Assembly: GCA_023451265.1 (NCBI GenBank)
Contig: JAEYAG010000036.1
Span: 1 to 13,833 of the forward strand
Direction: 5' to 3'
Length of the DNA stretch: 13,833 nt
Origin: Actinomycetes bacterium
Lineage (GTDB): Bacteria > Actinomycetota > Actinomycetes > Actinomycetales > Microbacteriaceae
Position numbers and translations under genes: made by a program. Under the pieces are notes generated by a model, which did no database searches, was not told the DNA's origin, and saw nothing but the letters and a program-made list of their open reading frames with translations. Positions 1-6,516 of this stretch are shown here, piece by piece (positions within the stretch are counted from its first letter, which is position 1; every line of letters begins with the position of its first letter).

Positions 1-1323
1 GTCGACGCTGGTCATGAGGATGCTGTCGGACTCGAACATCTCCCGCGCGCTCGTGCGGGTCAGCATGTTGACGGCCGCCTTGGCCATGTTGGTGTGCGGA
101 TGCCCCGGTCCCTTGTACCCGCGGTTGAACACGCCCTCCATCGCGCTGACGTTGACGATGTAGGTGCGGCGGGCGGGGCTTGCCGCGAGCGACGCGCGCA
201 GCTTGGAGATCAGCAGGAACGGTGCCGTCGTGTTCGCCAGCTGCACCTCGAGCATCTCCAGCGGGTCGACCTCGTCGACCGACTGCACCCACGAGTTGGT
301 GTGGTGCAGGTCGGGGATGAGCCCGCCCGCGTCGATCGCGGTGCCGGCGGCGAGACGCTCCAGCGAGCTGGATCCGGCGGCCATCGCCTGCTCGGTGAGC
401 TCGTCGGCGCGCGAGGCGGCCGCCGCGAGGATCGGATGGGCGGTGACCGAGCGCTCGAGGGCCTGCGGATGCTGGTCGTTGGTGTGCCCGAAGGTCACGA
501 GCTCGGGCAGCGGACCGTCCGGAAGGGGTGCCAACTCGGCATCCACCAGCGGCTGGTACGCCCCCGGCGAGCGCCGCACCGTCTGCGTCGCGTTGTTGAT
601 GAGGATGTCGAGGTGCCCGGCCGCGGCGACGTCGTCGGCGAGCCCGAGAACCTGGGCCGGGTCGCGCAGATCGATGCCGACGACCTTCAGCCGGTGCAGC
701 CAGTCCGCCGCGTCGGGCAGGCTCGAGAAGCGTCGCACGGCGTCGCGCGGGAACCGCGTCGTGATGGTGGTGTGCGCGCCGTCGCGCAGCAGCCGCAGCG
801 CGATGTACATGCCGATCTTGGCGCGTCCGCCGGTGAGCAGGGCCCGCCGGCCGGTGAGGTCGGTGCGCGCGTCGCGCTTGGCGTGACTCATCGCCGCGCA
901 GGCGGGGCAGAGCTGGTGGTAGAACGCGTCGACGAGCGTGTACGGCTGCTTGCAGATGTAGCAGGCCCGGGCCTTGCGGAGCGTCCCCGCCGTCGGCGCG
1001 GTGGTGGACGTGCTGATGGGGATGCCGCGGGTCTCGTCGTCGATCCGGTCCGGCGCCCCGGTGGCCGTCGCGGCGACCACGGCCCGGTCGGCAGCGGCCT
1101 CCTCTTCGCGCAGCTGCTTGCGGCGGGCGATCTTCGCGGCCTTGAACATCTTCGCGGTCGCCTGGCGGACGGCGATGAAGTCGGGATGGGTCTGGTCGAC
1201 GGCATCCAACTGTGCGAGCACACGCAGCGTCACCTCGAGCTCCGCCGGATCGATGCCGCTCGGACGGCGGTCGCCGGCAGGGTCGACGGGGGTCGCGGGG
1301 GCGGTCGGGGGCGTCTCGGGCAC
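1..1323 (-). CDS. Short-chain dehydrogenase-like protein with N-terminal zinc ribbon (3' end outside window)
   Basis: This is the 5' part (441 codons) of a minus-strand gene that runs off the left edge. The first ~155 residues are an extension containing two CxxC pairs (C121/C124 and C139/C142), which look like a zinc ribbon. A Rossmann domain follows: beta1 and glycine motif LLTGGRAKIG (T164-G171), then DILINNATQ in place of the usual NNAG, then IVNVSAMEG with the catalytic-type Ser393. The usual YxxxK is not present: the Lys (K415, in HTNMAK) has Thr411 four residues before it, and the nearest Tyr is Y403. The fold and NAD(P) binding are likely; oxidoreductase activity is less sure and no substrate can be named. 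The GTG at 1323 was chosen because a TAGAAT -10 box lies five bases upstream, giving a leaderless start. It is divergent from the Nudix gene across 53 bp. Confidence 0.85.
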   Translation of the reverse strand, partial: MPETPPTAPATPVDPAGDRRPSGIDPAELEVTLRVLAQLDAVDQTHPDFIAVRQATAKMFKAAKIARRKQLREEEAAADRAVVAATATGAPDRIDDETRGIPISTSTTAPTAGTLRKARACYICKQPYTLVDAFYHQLCPACAAMSHAKRDARTDLTGRRALLTGGRAKIGMYIALRLLRDGAHTTITTRFPRDAVRRFSSLPDAADWLHRLKVVGIDLRDPAQVLGLADDVAAAGHLDILINNATQTVRRSPGAYQPLVDAELAPLPDGPLPELVTFGHTNDQHPQALERSVTAHPILAAAASRADELTEQAMAAGSSSLERLAAGTAIDAGGLIPDLHHTNSWVQSVDEVDPLEMLEVQLANTTAPFLLISKLRASLAASPARRTYIVNVSAMEGVFNRGYKGPGHPHTNMAKAAVNMLTRTSAREMFESDSILMTSVD

Positions 1324-1328
1324 ACGAG

Positions 1329-1334
1329 ATTCTA
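1329..1334 (-). promoter_or_regulatory. -10 box of the dehydrogenase gene, leaderless start
   Basis: On the minus strand TAGAAT (5 of 6 matches to TATAAT) ends five bases before the GTG start at 1323. Transcription would begin at or next to the start codon, and there is no room for a ribosome binding site. I see no good -35 box. Confidence 0.5.
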
Positions 1335-1364
1335 TTCGCCGCGGCTGGGGAACTCCCCGCCTGC

Positions 1365-1376
1365 TACCGTGCCAGC
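1365..1376 (+). promoter_or_regulatory. -10 box of the Nudix gene, leaderless start
   Basis: TACCGT (1365-1370, TANNNT type) is followed by exactly six bases and then the GTG start at 1377. No Shine-Dalgarno sequence fits, so the transcript is probably leaderless. The same TACCGT plus six-base arrangement recurs before the gene at 12131. No clear -35 box is visible. Confidence 0.5.
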
Positions 1377-1772
1377 GTGACCACCGCCCGCCGCATCCAC
1401 GTCTCGGCCGCCGTCATCGTCGATGCGGATGACCGGCTGCTGCTCGTGCGCAAGGCCGGCACGACCTCGTTCATGCAGCCCGGCGGCAAGCCCGAGGCCG
1501 GCGAGACGCCCGCCGAGACCCTGAGCCGCGAACTCGCCGAGGAGCTGGGCCTGGTGGTGGATGCCGCCGCGCTCGCGCCCCTCGGCCGATTCGAGGCGGC
1601 CGCGGCCAACGAGCCCGGATTCGTCGTGGTCGCCGACGTCTTCGCCGTCGACATCGGTGGGCAGCGGCCCGCCGCGGCTGCGGAGATCGCCGAGCTGCGG
1701 TGGGTGTCGCGCGCCGAGGCTCACACTCTGGAGGTCGCGCCGCTGGCGCGCGAGAACTTCCTGCCGGCCTGA
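1377..1772 (+). CDS. Nudix hydrolase, small single-domain (131 aa)
   Basis: The protein is essentially one Nudix domain. The Nudix box spans residues 37-59 and fits GX5EX7REUXEEXGU completely: G37, E43, R51-E52 and E55-E56-L57-G58, so the metal-binding glutamates are intact. Such enzymes hydrolyse nucleoside diphosphates linked to another group, often oxidised or non-canonical nucleotides or nucleotide sugars; the substrate cannot be read from the sequence. Longer in-frame starts exist upstream, but GTG 1377 places the first strand (RIHVSAAVIVD) at the normal distance from the N-terminus and lies six bases behind a -10 box. It is divergent from the dehydrogenase gene and convergent with the YaeQ gene, whose stop lies 18 bp away, so it is probably monocistronic. 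Confidence 0.9.
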   Translation: MTTARRIHVSAAVIVDADDRLLLVRKAGTTSFMQPGGKPEAGETPAETLSRELAEELGLVVDAAALAPLGRFEAAAANEPGFVVVADVFAVDIGGQRPAAAAEIAELRWVSRAEAHTLEVAPLARENFLPA

Positions 1773-1790
1773 CGCGCGGGCGCCGCGGCG

Positions 1791-2330
1791 CTACGCCAGC
1801 GGGTGGTCGTGCACGGCCGAGCTGAGGCTCGTGCCGTTGAGGTCGAGGTACAGCTGACCCTCGGTCACCGACAGCGTCAGGGTGTTGCGCCGCGCGACGG
1901 CGGCGGCCGCGGCATCCACGAATCCGGCGTCGAACGTGCGCAGCACGATCTCGTCGGCGCGGTGGATCTTCTTGCCCGCCCACAGCGGCAGGAGCTTCGC
2001 GGGGTCGCGGTGGCTGTAGATCACGGTGTGGTCCGCGAGCTTGCTGCCGCGGTGCAGCCGGTAGGCATCCGGCGCGCCCACCTCGATCCACGCCGTGATC
2101 GCCCCGGTCGCGTCGCGCACCAGAACCGCGGGCTCGTCGGTCGCCGAGATCCCCTCCGTGAACGCGATCCCCTCGGCGTGCTCGAGGCAGTAGGCGAGCA
2201 GGCGCGTCACCATGAAGGCGTCGGTCTCGGACGGATGCCGGGCCATGCGCAGCGACAGATCCTCGTACACCCCGCGGTCGAGGTCCGCGAGCTGCACGTC
2301 GAAGGTGTGGATCACTGCGCCTGCGGCCAT
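1791..2330 (-). CDS. yaeQ: YaeQ family protein (179 aa)
   Basis: Length and sequence fit the YaeQ family. The N-terminus AAGAVIHTFDVQLADLDRGVY, the segment FTEGISATDEPAVLVRD (about 58-73) and WIEVGAPDAYRLHRGSK (81-97) carry the family's conserved acidic residues and the E/K residues of its PD-(D/E)XK-nuclease-like fold. The biological role is not established; an old proposal linked the E. coli protein to transcription elongation. The ATG at 2330 follows a TAGGCT -10 box by six bases, so the mRNA is probably leaderless. It is a single gene, divergent from the histidine kinase and convergent with the Nudix gene. A perfect 12-bp palindrome (1780-1791) touches the stop codon, but its loop would be too short for a convincing terminator. 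Confidence 0.88.
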   Translation of the reverse strand: MAAGAVIHTFDVQLADLDRGVYEDLSLRMARHPSETDAFMVTRLLAYCLEHAEGIAFTEGISATDEPAVLVRDATGAITAWIEVGAPDAYRLHRGSKLADHTVIYSHRDPAKLLPLWAGKKIHRADEIVLRTFDAGFVDAAAAAVARRNTLTLSVTEGQLYLDLNGTSLSSAVHDHPLA

Positions 2331-2336
2331 CCCTCG

Positions 2337-2342
2337 AGCCTA
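2337..2342 (-). promoter_or_regulatory. -10 box of the yaeQ gene, leaderless start
   Basis: On the minus strand TAGGCT (TANNNT type) is separated by exactly six bases (2331-2336) from the ATG at 2330. This leaves no 5' leader or ribosome binding site. The matching -35 region is poor. Confidence 0.45.
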
Positions 2343-2356
2343 CGTGCCCGCCCCGA

Positions 2357-2386
2357 TATCCTGTTGCGGCAGCCACCTGGGGAGGA
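2357..2386 (+). promoter_or_regulatory. Probable -10 box and strong RBS of the GAF histidine kinase
   Basis: TATCCT (2357-2362) is a TANNNT-type -10 box that would start transcription near 2369. GGGGAGGA (2379-2386) is a strong Shine-Dalgarno sequence five bases before GTG 2392. The Shine-Dalgarno sequence decides the start codon over upstream in-frame ATG codons such as 2212, which lie inside the divergent yaeQ gene. Unlike its neighbour, this gene has a normal leader. Confidence 0.5.
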
Positions 2387-2391
2387 CACAC

Positions 2392-3570
2392 GTGCAGACG
2401 GTCGAGGACAGGGCGCGGGTCGAGGCCATCGCCGATTACGGGATCGTCGGCGCGCCCGTCGAGCCCAGCCTGGTGTCTCTGGCCCAGCTTGCGGCGACGC
2501 TGTGCCAGGTGCCCACCGCGGTGGTCAACATCATCGACGACCGCGCGCAGCATCAGGTCGCGGCCGTCGGGTTCGACGCCGGGGTGTGCGGGCGCGAGGA
2601 CTCGATGTGCGCCGTCGTGCTGCAGGATGCGCGTCACGTGCTCGTTCCCGATGCGCAGCGGGACCGCCGCTTCACCGACAACCCCTTCGTCACCGGCGAG
2701 CTGGGACGCGTCCGCTTCTACGCCTCGAGCCCTCTGATCACCCCGGCGGGAATCTCCATCGGCACCCTGTGCGTGTTCGATGAGGCGACGGGGTCGCTCA
2801 CCGCGGAGCAGAGCGCGGCGCTCGATCTGCTCGCGCATCAGGCGGTCGAGGTGCTGGAATTGCGCCGGCTGACGCAGGAACTGGAGCGCTCGAACGGCGA
2901 GCTGACCCACTTCGCGGGACAGGTCAGCCACGATCTGCGCAATCCGCTGACCGCTCTCGTCGGCCACCTCGACCTCGCCGCCGAGGCCGCCGCATCCGGC
3001 GAGCTGCCGCGCATCGCCCGTGCCGTCGACCAGGCCGAAGCCGCCGCCACGCGGATGGAGGGGATGATCACCGACCTGCTCGCCTACGCCCGTGCGGGCG
3101 GCGCGCAGCCGCGCCGCGATCGCTCGTCCCTGCGAGAGATCGTCGCGACCGCCCTCGACGACCTCTCGGCGGCCATCGCCGCCGCCGAGGCCTCGGTGAC
3201 GGCGACGATCGCGGAGGAGACCGACACGGTCGTCGGCGACCCGATGCTCTTGAGCCTGCTGGTGCAGAACCTGGTCGCCAACGCGGTGAAGTTCGCGCTC
3301 GCCACCGGCATCCGCCCACTCGTCGAGATCACCGCCGTCCGCACCGAGCAGGGCTGGAGCCTCACGGTCGACGACAACGGTCCCGGGGTACCCGCGGATC
3401 AGCGCGACCGCGTGTTCGGTGCGATGGAGCGCGGCGACGAGCGCGACGTGCCGGGACTCGGTCTGGGACTGGCGACCTGCCGCCGCATCGTGCAGATCCA
3501 CGGCGGGCGCATCGCGATCGACGACTCCCCGCTGGGCGGCGCGCGCCTGCGGGTCACGTTGCGCGACTGA
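2392..3570 (+). CDS. Soluble GAF-domain sensor histidine kinase (392 aa), orphan
   Basis: Domains in order are an N-terminal GAF domain (about 20-155), with the typical segment VLVPDAQRDRRFTDNPFV and the strand ISIGTLCVFD; a short coiled linker (ELRRLTQELERSNGEL); a HisKA domain with H-box VSHDLRNPLTALVGHL (phospho-acceptor H180); and a HATPase_c domain with N-box LVQNLVANAVKF (N293), G1 box DDNGPGVP (from D327) and G2 box GLGLGLATC. All catalytic boxes are intact. There is no signal peptide or membrane segment, so it should act in the cytoplasm and sense a small ligand, redox state or light through the GAF domain; which one is unknown. No response regulator is encoded in the window. GTG 2392 has a very good ribosome binding site. 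Confidence 0.9.
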   Translation: MQTVEDRARVEAIADYGIVGAPVEPSLVSLAQLAATLCQVPTAVVNIIDDRAQHQVAAVGFDAGVCGREDSMCAVVLQDARHVLVPDAQRDRRFTDNPFVTGELGRVRFYASSPLITPAGISIGTLCVFDEATGSLTAEQSAALDLLAHQAVEVLELRRLTQELERSNGELTHFAGQVSHDLRNPLTALVGHLDLAAEAAASGELPRIARAVDQAEAAATRMEGMITDLLAYARAGGAQPRRDRSSLREIVATALDDLSAAIAAAEASVTATIAEETDTVVGDPMLLSLLVQNLVANAVKFALATGIRPLVEITAVRTEQGWSLTVDDNGPGVPADQRDRVFGAMERGDERDVPGLGLGLATCRRIVQIHGGRIAIDDSPLGGARLRVTLRD

Positions 3571-3612
3571 GCCGGCACCCGGCACCGCCGCACCCCGCGC
3601 GCCGAACGCGCG
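3571..3612. terminator. Possible bidirectional terminator between convergent genes
   Basis: Between the histidine kinase stop and the TetR stop there are two small GC-rich hairpins. One is GCCGG/CCGGC at 3571-3583 with a 3-nt loop. The other is CGCGCG/CGCGCG at 3596-3601 and 3607-3612 with loop CCGAA. Neither has a U-tract, so this is a weak call that rests mainly on the convergent arrangement. Confidence 0.3.
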
Positions 3613-4233
3613 CTACGGCGCGGCGGGGCGATCGAGTCCGTCGAGGGCGACACGCAGCACGTCGTCGGCGAGGCGGTCGGGGTCGACCGCGCCGCCGGGG
3701 CGATACCACTCGGTGAGGGAGTTGACCATGCCGAATACGAGCCGCGTCGCGACGGCGGCGTCGATGTCGTCGGCGAGCGCGCCCTCGCGCTGCGCGTCGC
3801 GGACGATCGCCGTCACCCGCTGATCGAACGCGCGCCGCCGCTCGAGGGCGGACCTCTCGGCGTCGCTGTTGCCCCGCACTCGCAGCAGCAGCGTCACCTC
3901 GGGGAGCCGCTCGGTCAGCACGCGCACGGCGCCGCGCACGACGTGGCGCAGCCGGTCGATCGCGGCGTCCTGCGTCGCGAGGGCCTCGGCGAGCGCACCC
4001 TCCAGGGCACCCAGCGCGTCGTCGAGGGCGCTCTGCAGAATCGCCTCCTTCGAGGCGACGTGGTGGTACAGGGCCGACTTCGTCAGGCCCAGCCGGGCGG
4101 CGAGGTCGGCGACGGAGGTCGCGTCGTAGCCCTGCTCGTTGAACAGCTGCACCGCGATGCGCACCACTTGGTCCCGGTCGTACCCCGGCCGGCCGCGGCG
4201 GGGCGGCGGGGCGTCGAGGTCGGGCGTCGGCAT
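3613..4233 (-). CDS. TetR-family repressor of the phenylacetate genes, PaaR-like (206 aa)
   Basis: After a proline-rich N-terminus (PPPRRGRPGYDRDQ), residues 20-65 form a standard TetR DNA-binding domain: RIAVQLFNEQGYDATSV, LAARLGLTKSALYHHVASKE. The recognition helix is around TKSALYHHV. The remainder is an all-helical ligand-binding and dimerisation domain. It is divergent from paaZ across a 141-bp gap that holds a 20-bp inverted repeat; the same repeat recurs in front of paaA, so this protein is the obvious candidate to bind both. By analogy with actinobacterial PaaR the ligand should be phenylacetyl-CoA; that is inference. The ATG at 4233 has GGAAGG seven bases upstream. It is oriented toward the histidine kinase and is not in an operon. 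Confidence 0.87.
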   Translation of the reverse strand: MPTPDLDAPPPRRGRPGYDRDQVVRIAVQLFNEQGYDATSVADLAARLGLTKSALYHHVASKEAILQSALDDALGALEGALAEALATQDAAIDRLRHVVRGAVRVLTERLPEVTLLLRVRGNSDAERSALERRRAFDQRVTAIVRDAQREGALADDIDAAVATRLVFGMVNSLTEWYRPGGAVDPDRLADDVLRVALDGLDRPAAP

Positions 4234-4291
4234 GCCTCTACCTTCCCAGACCCGGCGGCGCGAACACGTCGATGCGGGCGCCCGTCGCGCA

Positions 4292-4340
4292 TTGCCGGCA
4301 TCCCGCCCCTCTGTCATTATTACTGAACGATCGTTCTGCA
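4292..4340 (+). promoter_or_regulatory. paaZ promoter with 20-bp operator
   Basis: -35 TTGCCG (4292-4297), a 17-bp spacer, and -10 CATTAT (4315-4320) are followed at once by the inverted repeat TACTGAACGATCGTTCTGCA (4321-4340). Its central 12 bases, GAACGATCGTTC, are a perfect palindrome. The operator covers the expected transcription start, so a bound TetR dimer would block initiation. The paaZ start has its own Shine-Dalgarno sequence, GGAGAGG at 4362-4368. Confidence 0.65.
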
Positions 4341-4341
4341 A
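4314..4341 (-). promoter_or_regulatory. Possible divergent promoter of the TetR gene over the same operator
   Basis: On the minus strand TTGCAG (4341-4336) and TAATGA (4319-4314) are separated by 16 bp, and the operator palindrome fills the spacer. If real, the repressor controls its own synthesis and the leader is about 70 bases. The -10 match is only fair. Confidence 0.35.
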
Positions 4342-4374
4342 TGCAAGGGCGCCCTGCGCTCGGAGAGGACGCCG

Positions 4375-6438
4375 ATGTCCCCGATCCCCACGGTGGCGAG
4401 TTTCGTGCAGGAGGCCTGGTGGTCTCCGGCGACGGATGCCGAGACCACCCCGATCCGCGACGCATCGACGGGCGAGGAGATCTGGCGGGTCGGCACCGCG
4501 GGGCTCGATCTCGCCGCCGCCGTCGCCCACGCCCGCACGGTCGGACAGGAGAGCCTGGGCGCGCTGACCTTCCACCGGCGCGCGCTGCTGCTGAAGCAGT
4601 TCGCGCTCGCGCTGCAGGAGCGCAAGGACGAGCTCTACACACTGTCGGCGTGCGCCGGCGCGACGGGCCGCGACTGCGCCACCGATGTCGACGGCGGCAT
4701 CGGCGTGCTCTTCACGTACGCCTCGAAGGGCAGGCGCGAACTGCCGAACGCGCAGGTCGTCGTCGACGGCCCCGCCGAGCCGCTGTCGAAGGACGGGTCC
4801 TTCCTCGGGCGGCACGTGTACACGCGGCTGCCGGGCGTCGCCGTCCAGATCAACGCCTTCAACTTCCCGGTGTGGGGCGCGCTCGAGAAGCTCGCGCCCG
4901 CGTTCCTGGCCGGCGTGCCGACGATCGTCAAGCCGGCCACCCCCACGGCGTATCTGGCGGCGGCGTGGGTGCGCATTCTCGTCGAGTCCGGCCTCGTGCC
5001 CGCCGGCACGCTGCAGCTGGTGAGCGGTCCCGTGCCCGACCTGTTCGAGCTGCTCGACCTCGGCGATCTCGTGGCGTTCACCGGCAGCGCCGACACCGCC
5101 CTGCGTCTGCGCGCGCGGGCACGGCCAGGCGTGCGCTTCACGAGCGAGACCGACTCGATCAACGCGTCGGTACTGGGTCCGGATGCCGCGGCCGGCACCC
5201 CCGAGTTCGACGCGTACGTGCGGCAGCTCTTCGTCGAGCTGACGACGAAGGCCGGCCAGAAGTGCACCGCGATCCGCCGGGCGATCGTCCCGGAGGGCGC
5301 CGCCGATGCCGTCGTCCACGCGCTGGGCGCGATGATCGCGGAGCGCACTGTGCTGGGCGACCCGCGCGCCGCGGGCGTCACGATGGGTCCGCTGGTGTCG
5401 CTGGCGCAGCGCGACGAGGTGCGCCGCCAGGTCGCGAGGCTGCAGGAGGGCGGCGGCCGCATCGCACTCGGCTCGCTCGACGCGCCGGAGGTCCGCCGCG
5501 CCGACGGCAGCACCGGCGCAGCGCCGGACGGGGCGTTCCTGTCGCCGCTGCTGCTGCGGTTCGGTGACGGCGACGCGGGGCCGGATGCCGCCGTGCACAC
5601 CGTCGAGGCCTTCGGCCCGGTCGCCGGCCTGCTCCCCTACCGCACGGTCGACGAGGCGGCCGAGCTCGTCGCGCGCGGCGGCGGGTCGCTCGTCACGAGC
5701 GTCGCGACCGCCGCCCCCGAGGTGGCCACGCGGCTGCTCAGCCGCATCGGCGCGTACAACGGCCGCGTCCTGTTCCTCGACCGCGACGACGCGCGCAGCT
5801 CGACCGGCCACGGCGCTCCCGTGCCGCATCTCGTCCATGGCGGCCCCGGCCGGGCCGGCGGCGGCGAGGAGCTCGGCGGCATCCGCGCGGTGCTGCACCA
5901 CATGCAGCGCACGGCCGTGCAGGGTTCCCCGCGCATGCTCACCGCGCTGACAGGGGTCTGGCATGCCGGTGCACCGGCGCAGGCGGGCGGCATCCACCCC
6001 TTCCGCAAGACTCTCGCCGACCTGCGGCTGGGCGACCGGATCGACTCCGCCGAGCGCGAGGTCACCCTCGCCGACATCGAGACGTTCGCCCGCTTCACCG
6101 GCGACACGTTCTACGCCCACATGGACGAGACGGCCGCCGCCGCCAACCCGTTCTTCCCCGGCCGGGTCGCGCACGGTTACCTGCTGGTCTCGTTCGCCGC
6201 GGGGCTGTTCGTGGATCCCGATCCCGGTCCGGTGCTCGCCAACTACGGCCTCGAGAACCTGCGGTTCGTCACGCCGGTGTCGCCGGGCGACCGCATCCGC
6301 GTCGCCCTGACGGCGAAGCAGATCACGCCGCGCGAGACCGATGAGTACGGCGAGGTGCGATGGGATGCCGTCATCCACAACGACCGCGACGAGGTGGTCG
6401 CGAGCTACGACGTGCTCACGCTCGTCGCGAAAAAGTAG
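4375..6438 (+). CDS. paaZ: Bifunctional oxepin-CoA hydrolase / 3-oxo-5,6-dehydrosuberyl-CoA semialdehyde dehydrogenase
   Basis: PaaZ opens the ring of oxepin-CoA hydrolytically and oxidises the unstable semialdehyde with NADP. The 687-residue length fits the fused enzyme. Residues ~1-530 are an aldehyde dehydrogenase with substrate-site segment VAVQINAFNFPVWGALEKLA, VKPATPTAYLA, the general base in FTSETDSINASV (E258) and the nucleophile in TTKAGQKCTAIRR (C297). Residues ~550-687 are a MaoC-like hot-dog hydratase with TGDTFYAHMDE (D577, H582), then GRVAHGYLLVS. The D-x4-H spacing is that of the E. coli enzyme, so both active sites look intact. It is the first gene right of the TetR repressor and has its own operator-controlled promoter. 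It is followed 78 bp later by a second copy of that promoter in front of paaA, so it can be transcribed separately. Confidence 0.96.
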   Translation: MSPIPTVASFVQEAWWSPATDAETTPIRDASTGEEIWRVGTAGLDLAAAVAHARTVGQESLGALTFHRRALLLKQFALALQERKDELYTLSACAGATGRDCATDVDGGIGVLFTYASKGRRELPNAQVVVDGPAEPLSKDGSFLGRHVYTRLPGVAVQINAFNFPVWGALEKLAPAFLAGVPTIVKPATPTAYLAAAWVRILVESGLVPAGTLQLVSGPVPDLFELLDLGDLVAFTGSADTALRLRARARPGVRFTSETDSINASVLGPDAAAGTPEFDAYVRQLFVELTTKAGQKCTAIRRAIVPEGAADAVVHALGAMIAERTVLGDPRAAGVTMGPLVSLAQRDEVRRQVARLQEGGGRIALGSLDAPEVRRADGSTGAAPDGAFLSPLLLRFGDGDAGPDAAVHTVEAFGPVAGLLPYRTVDEAAELVARGGGSLVTSVATAAPEVATRLLSRIGAYNGRVLFLDRDDARSSTGHGAPVPHLVHGGPGRAGGGEELGGIRAVLHHMQRTAVQGSPRMLTALTGVWHAGAPAQAGGIHPFRKTLADLRLGDRIDSAEREVTLADIETFARFTGDTFYAHMDETAAAANPFFPGRVAHGYLLVSFAAGLFVDPDPGPVLANYGLENLRFVTPVSPGDRIRVALTAKQITPRETDEYGEVRWDAVIHNDRDEVVASYDVLTLVAKK

Positions 6439-6453
6439 GCGTCACCGACCCGA

Positions 6454-6510
6454 TTGCGCCGCCCATCCGCGAGATCTACACTTTACTGAACGACCGGTCT
6501 GTAAAAGGAG
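6454..6510 (+). promoter_or_regulatory. paaABCDE promoter with second 20-bp operator and RBS
   Basis: -35 TTGCGC (6454-6459), a 17-bp spacer, and -10 TACACT (6477-6482) are followed by TACTGAACGACCGGTCTGTA (6484-6503). This matches the paaZ operator at 16 of 20 positions. It again covers the expected start of transcription. AAGGAG (6505-6510) is the ribosome binding site, six bases before the paaA ATG, so the operator ends directly next to it. Confidence 0.65.
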
Positions 6511-6516
6511 TCGACG

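Noticed and set aside
94..1380. A 428-codon plus-strand open frame opposite the dehydrogenase gene
   Set aside because: The minus strand encodes a clear Rossmann protein over the same bases; the plus-strand product is Arg/Gly-rich with no domain.
1780..1791. Perfect 12-bp palindrome GCGCCGCGGCGC between the Nudix and yaeQ stops
   Set aside because: It allows only a 4-bp stem with a 4-nt loop and no U-tract, and such palindromes are expected by chance in DNA of this composition.
1471..3585. A 704-codon open frame on the minus strand covering Nudix, yaeQ and histidine kinase
   Set aside because: It lies in a different frame from yaeQ and is antisense to the two plus-strand genes. It is low-complexity and recognisable only as a shadow.
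3613..6378. A 921-codon open frame on the minus strand running through the TetR gene and antisense to most of paaZ
   Set aside because: Only its last 206 codons are the TetR gene. The rest is antisense to paaZ, compositionally biased (Arg/Gly/Ala/Asp-rich with no domain), and is the usual by-product of very high GC content.
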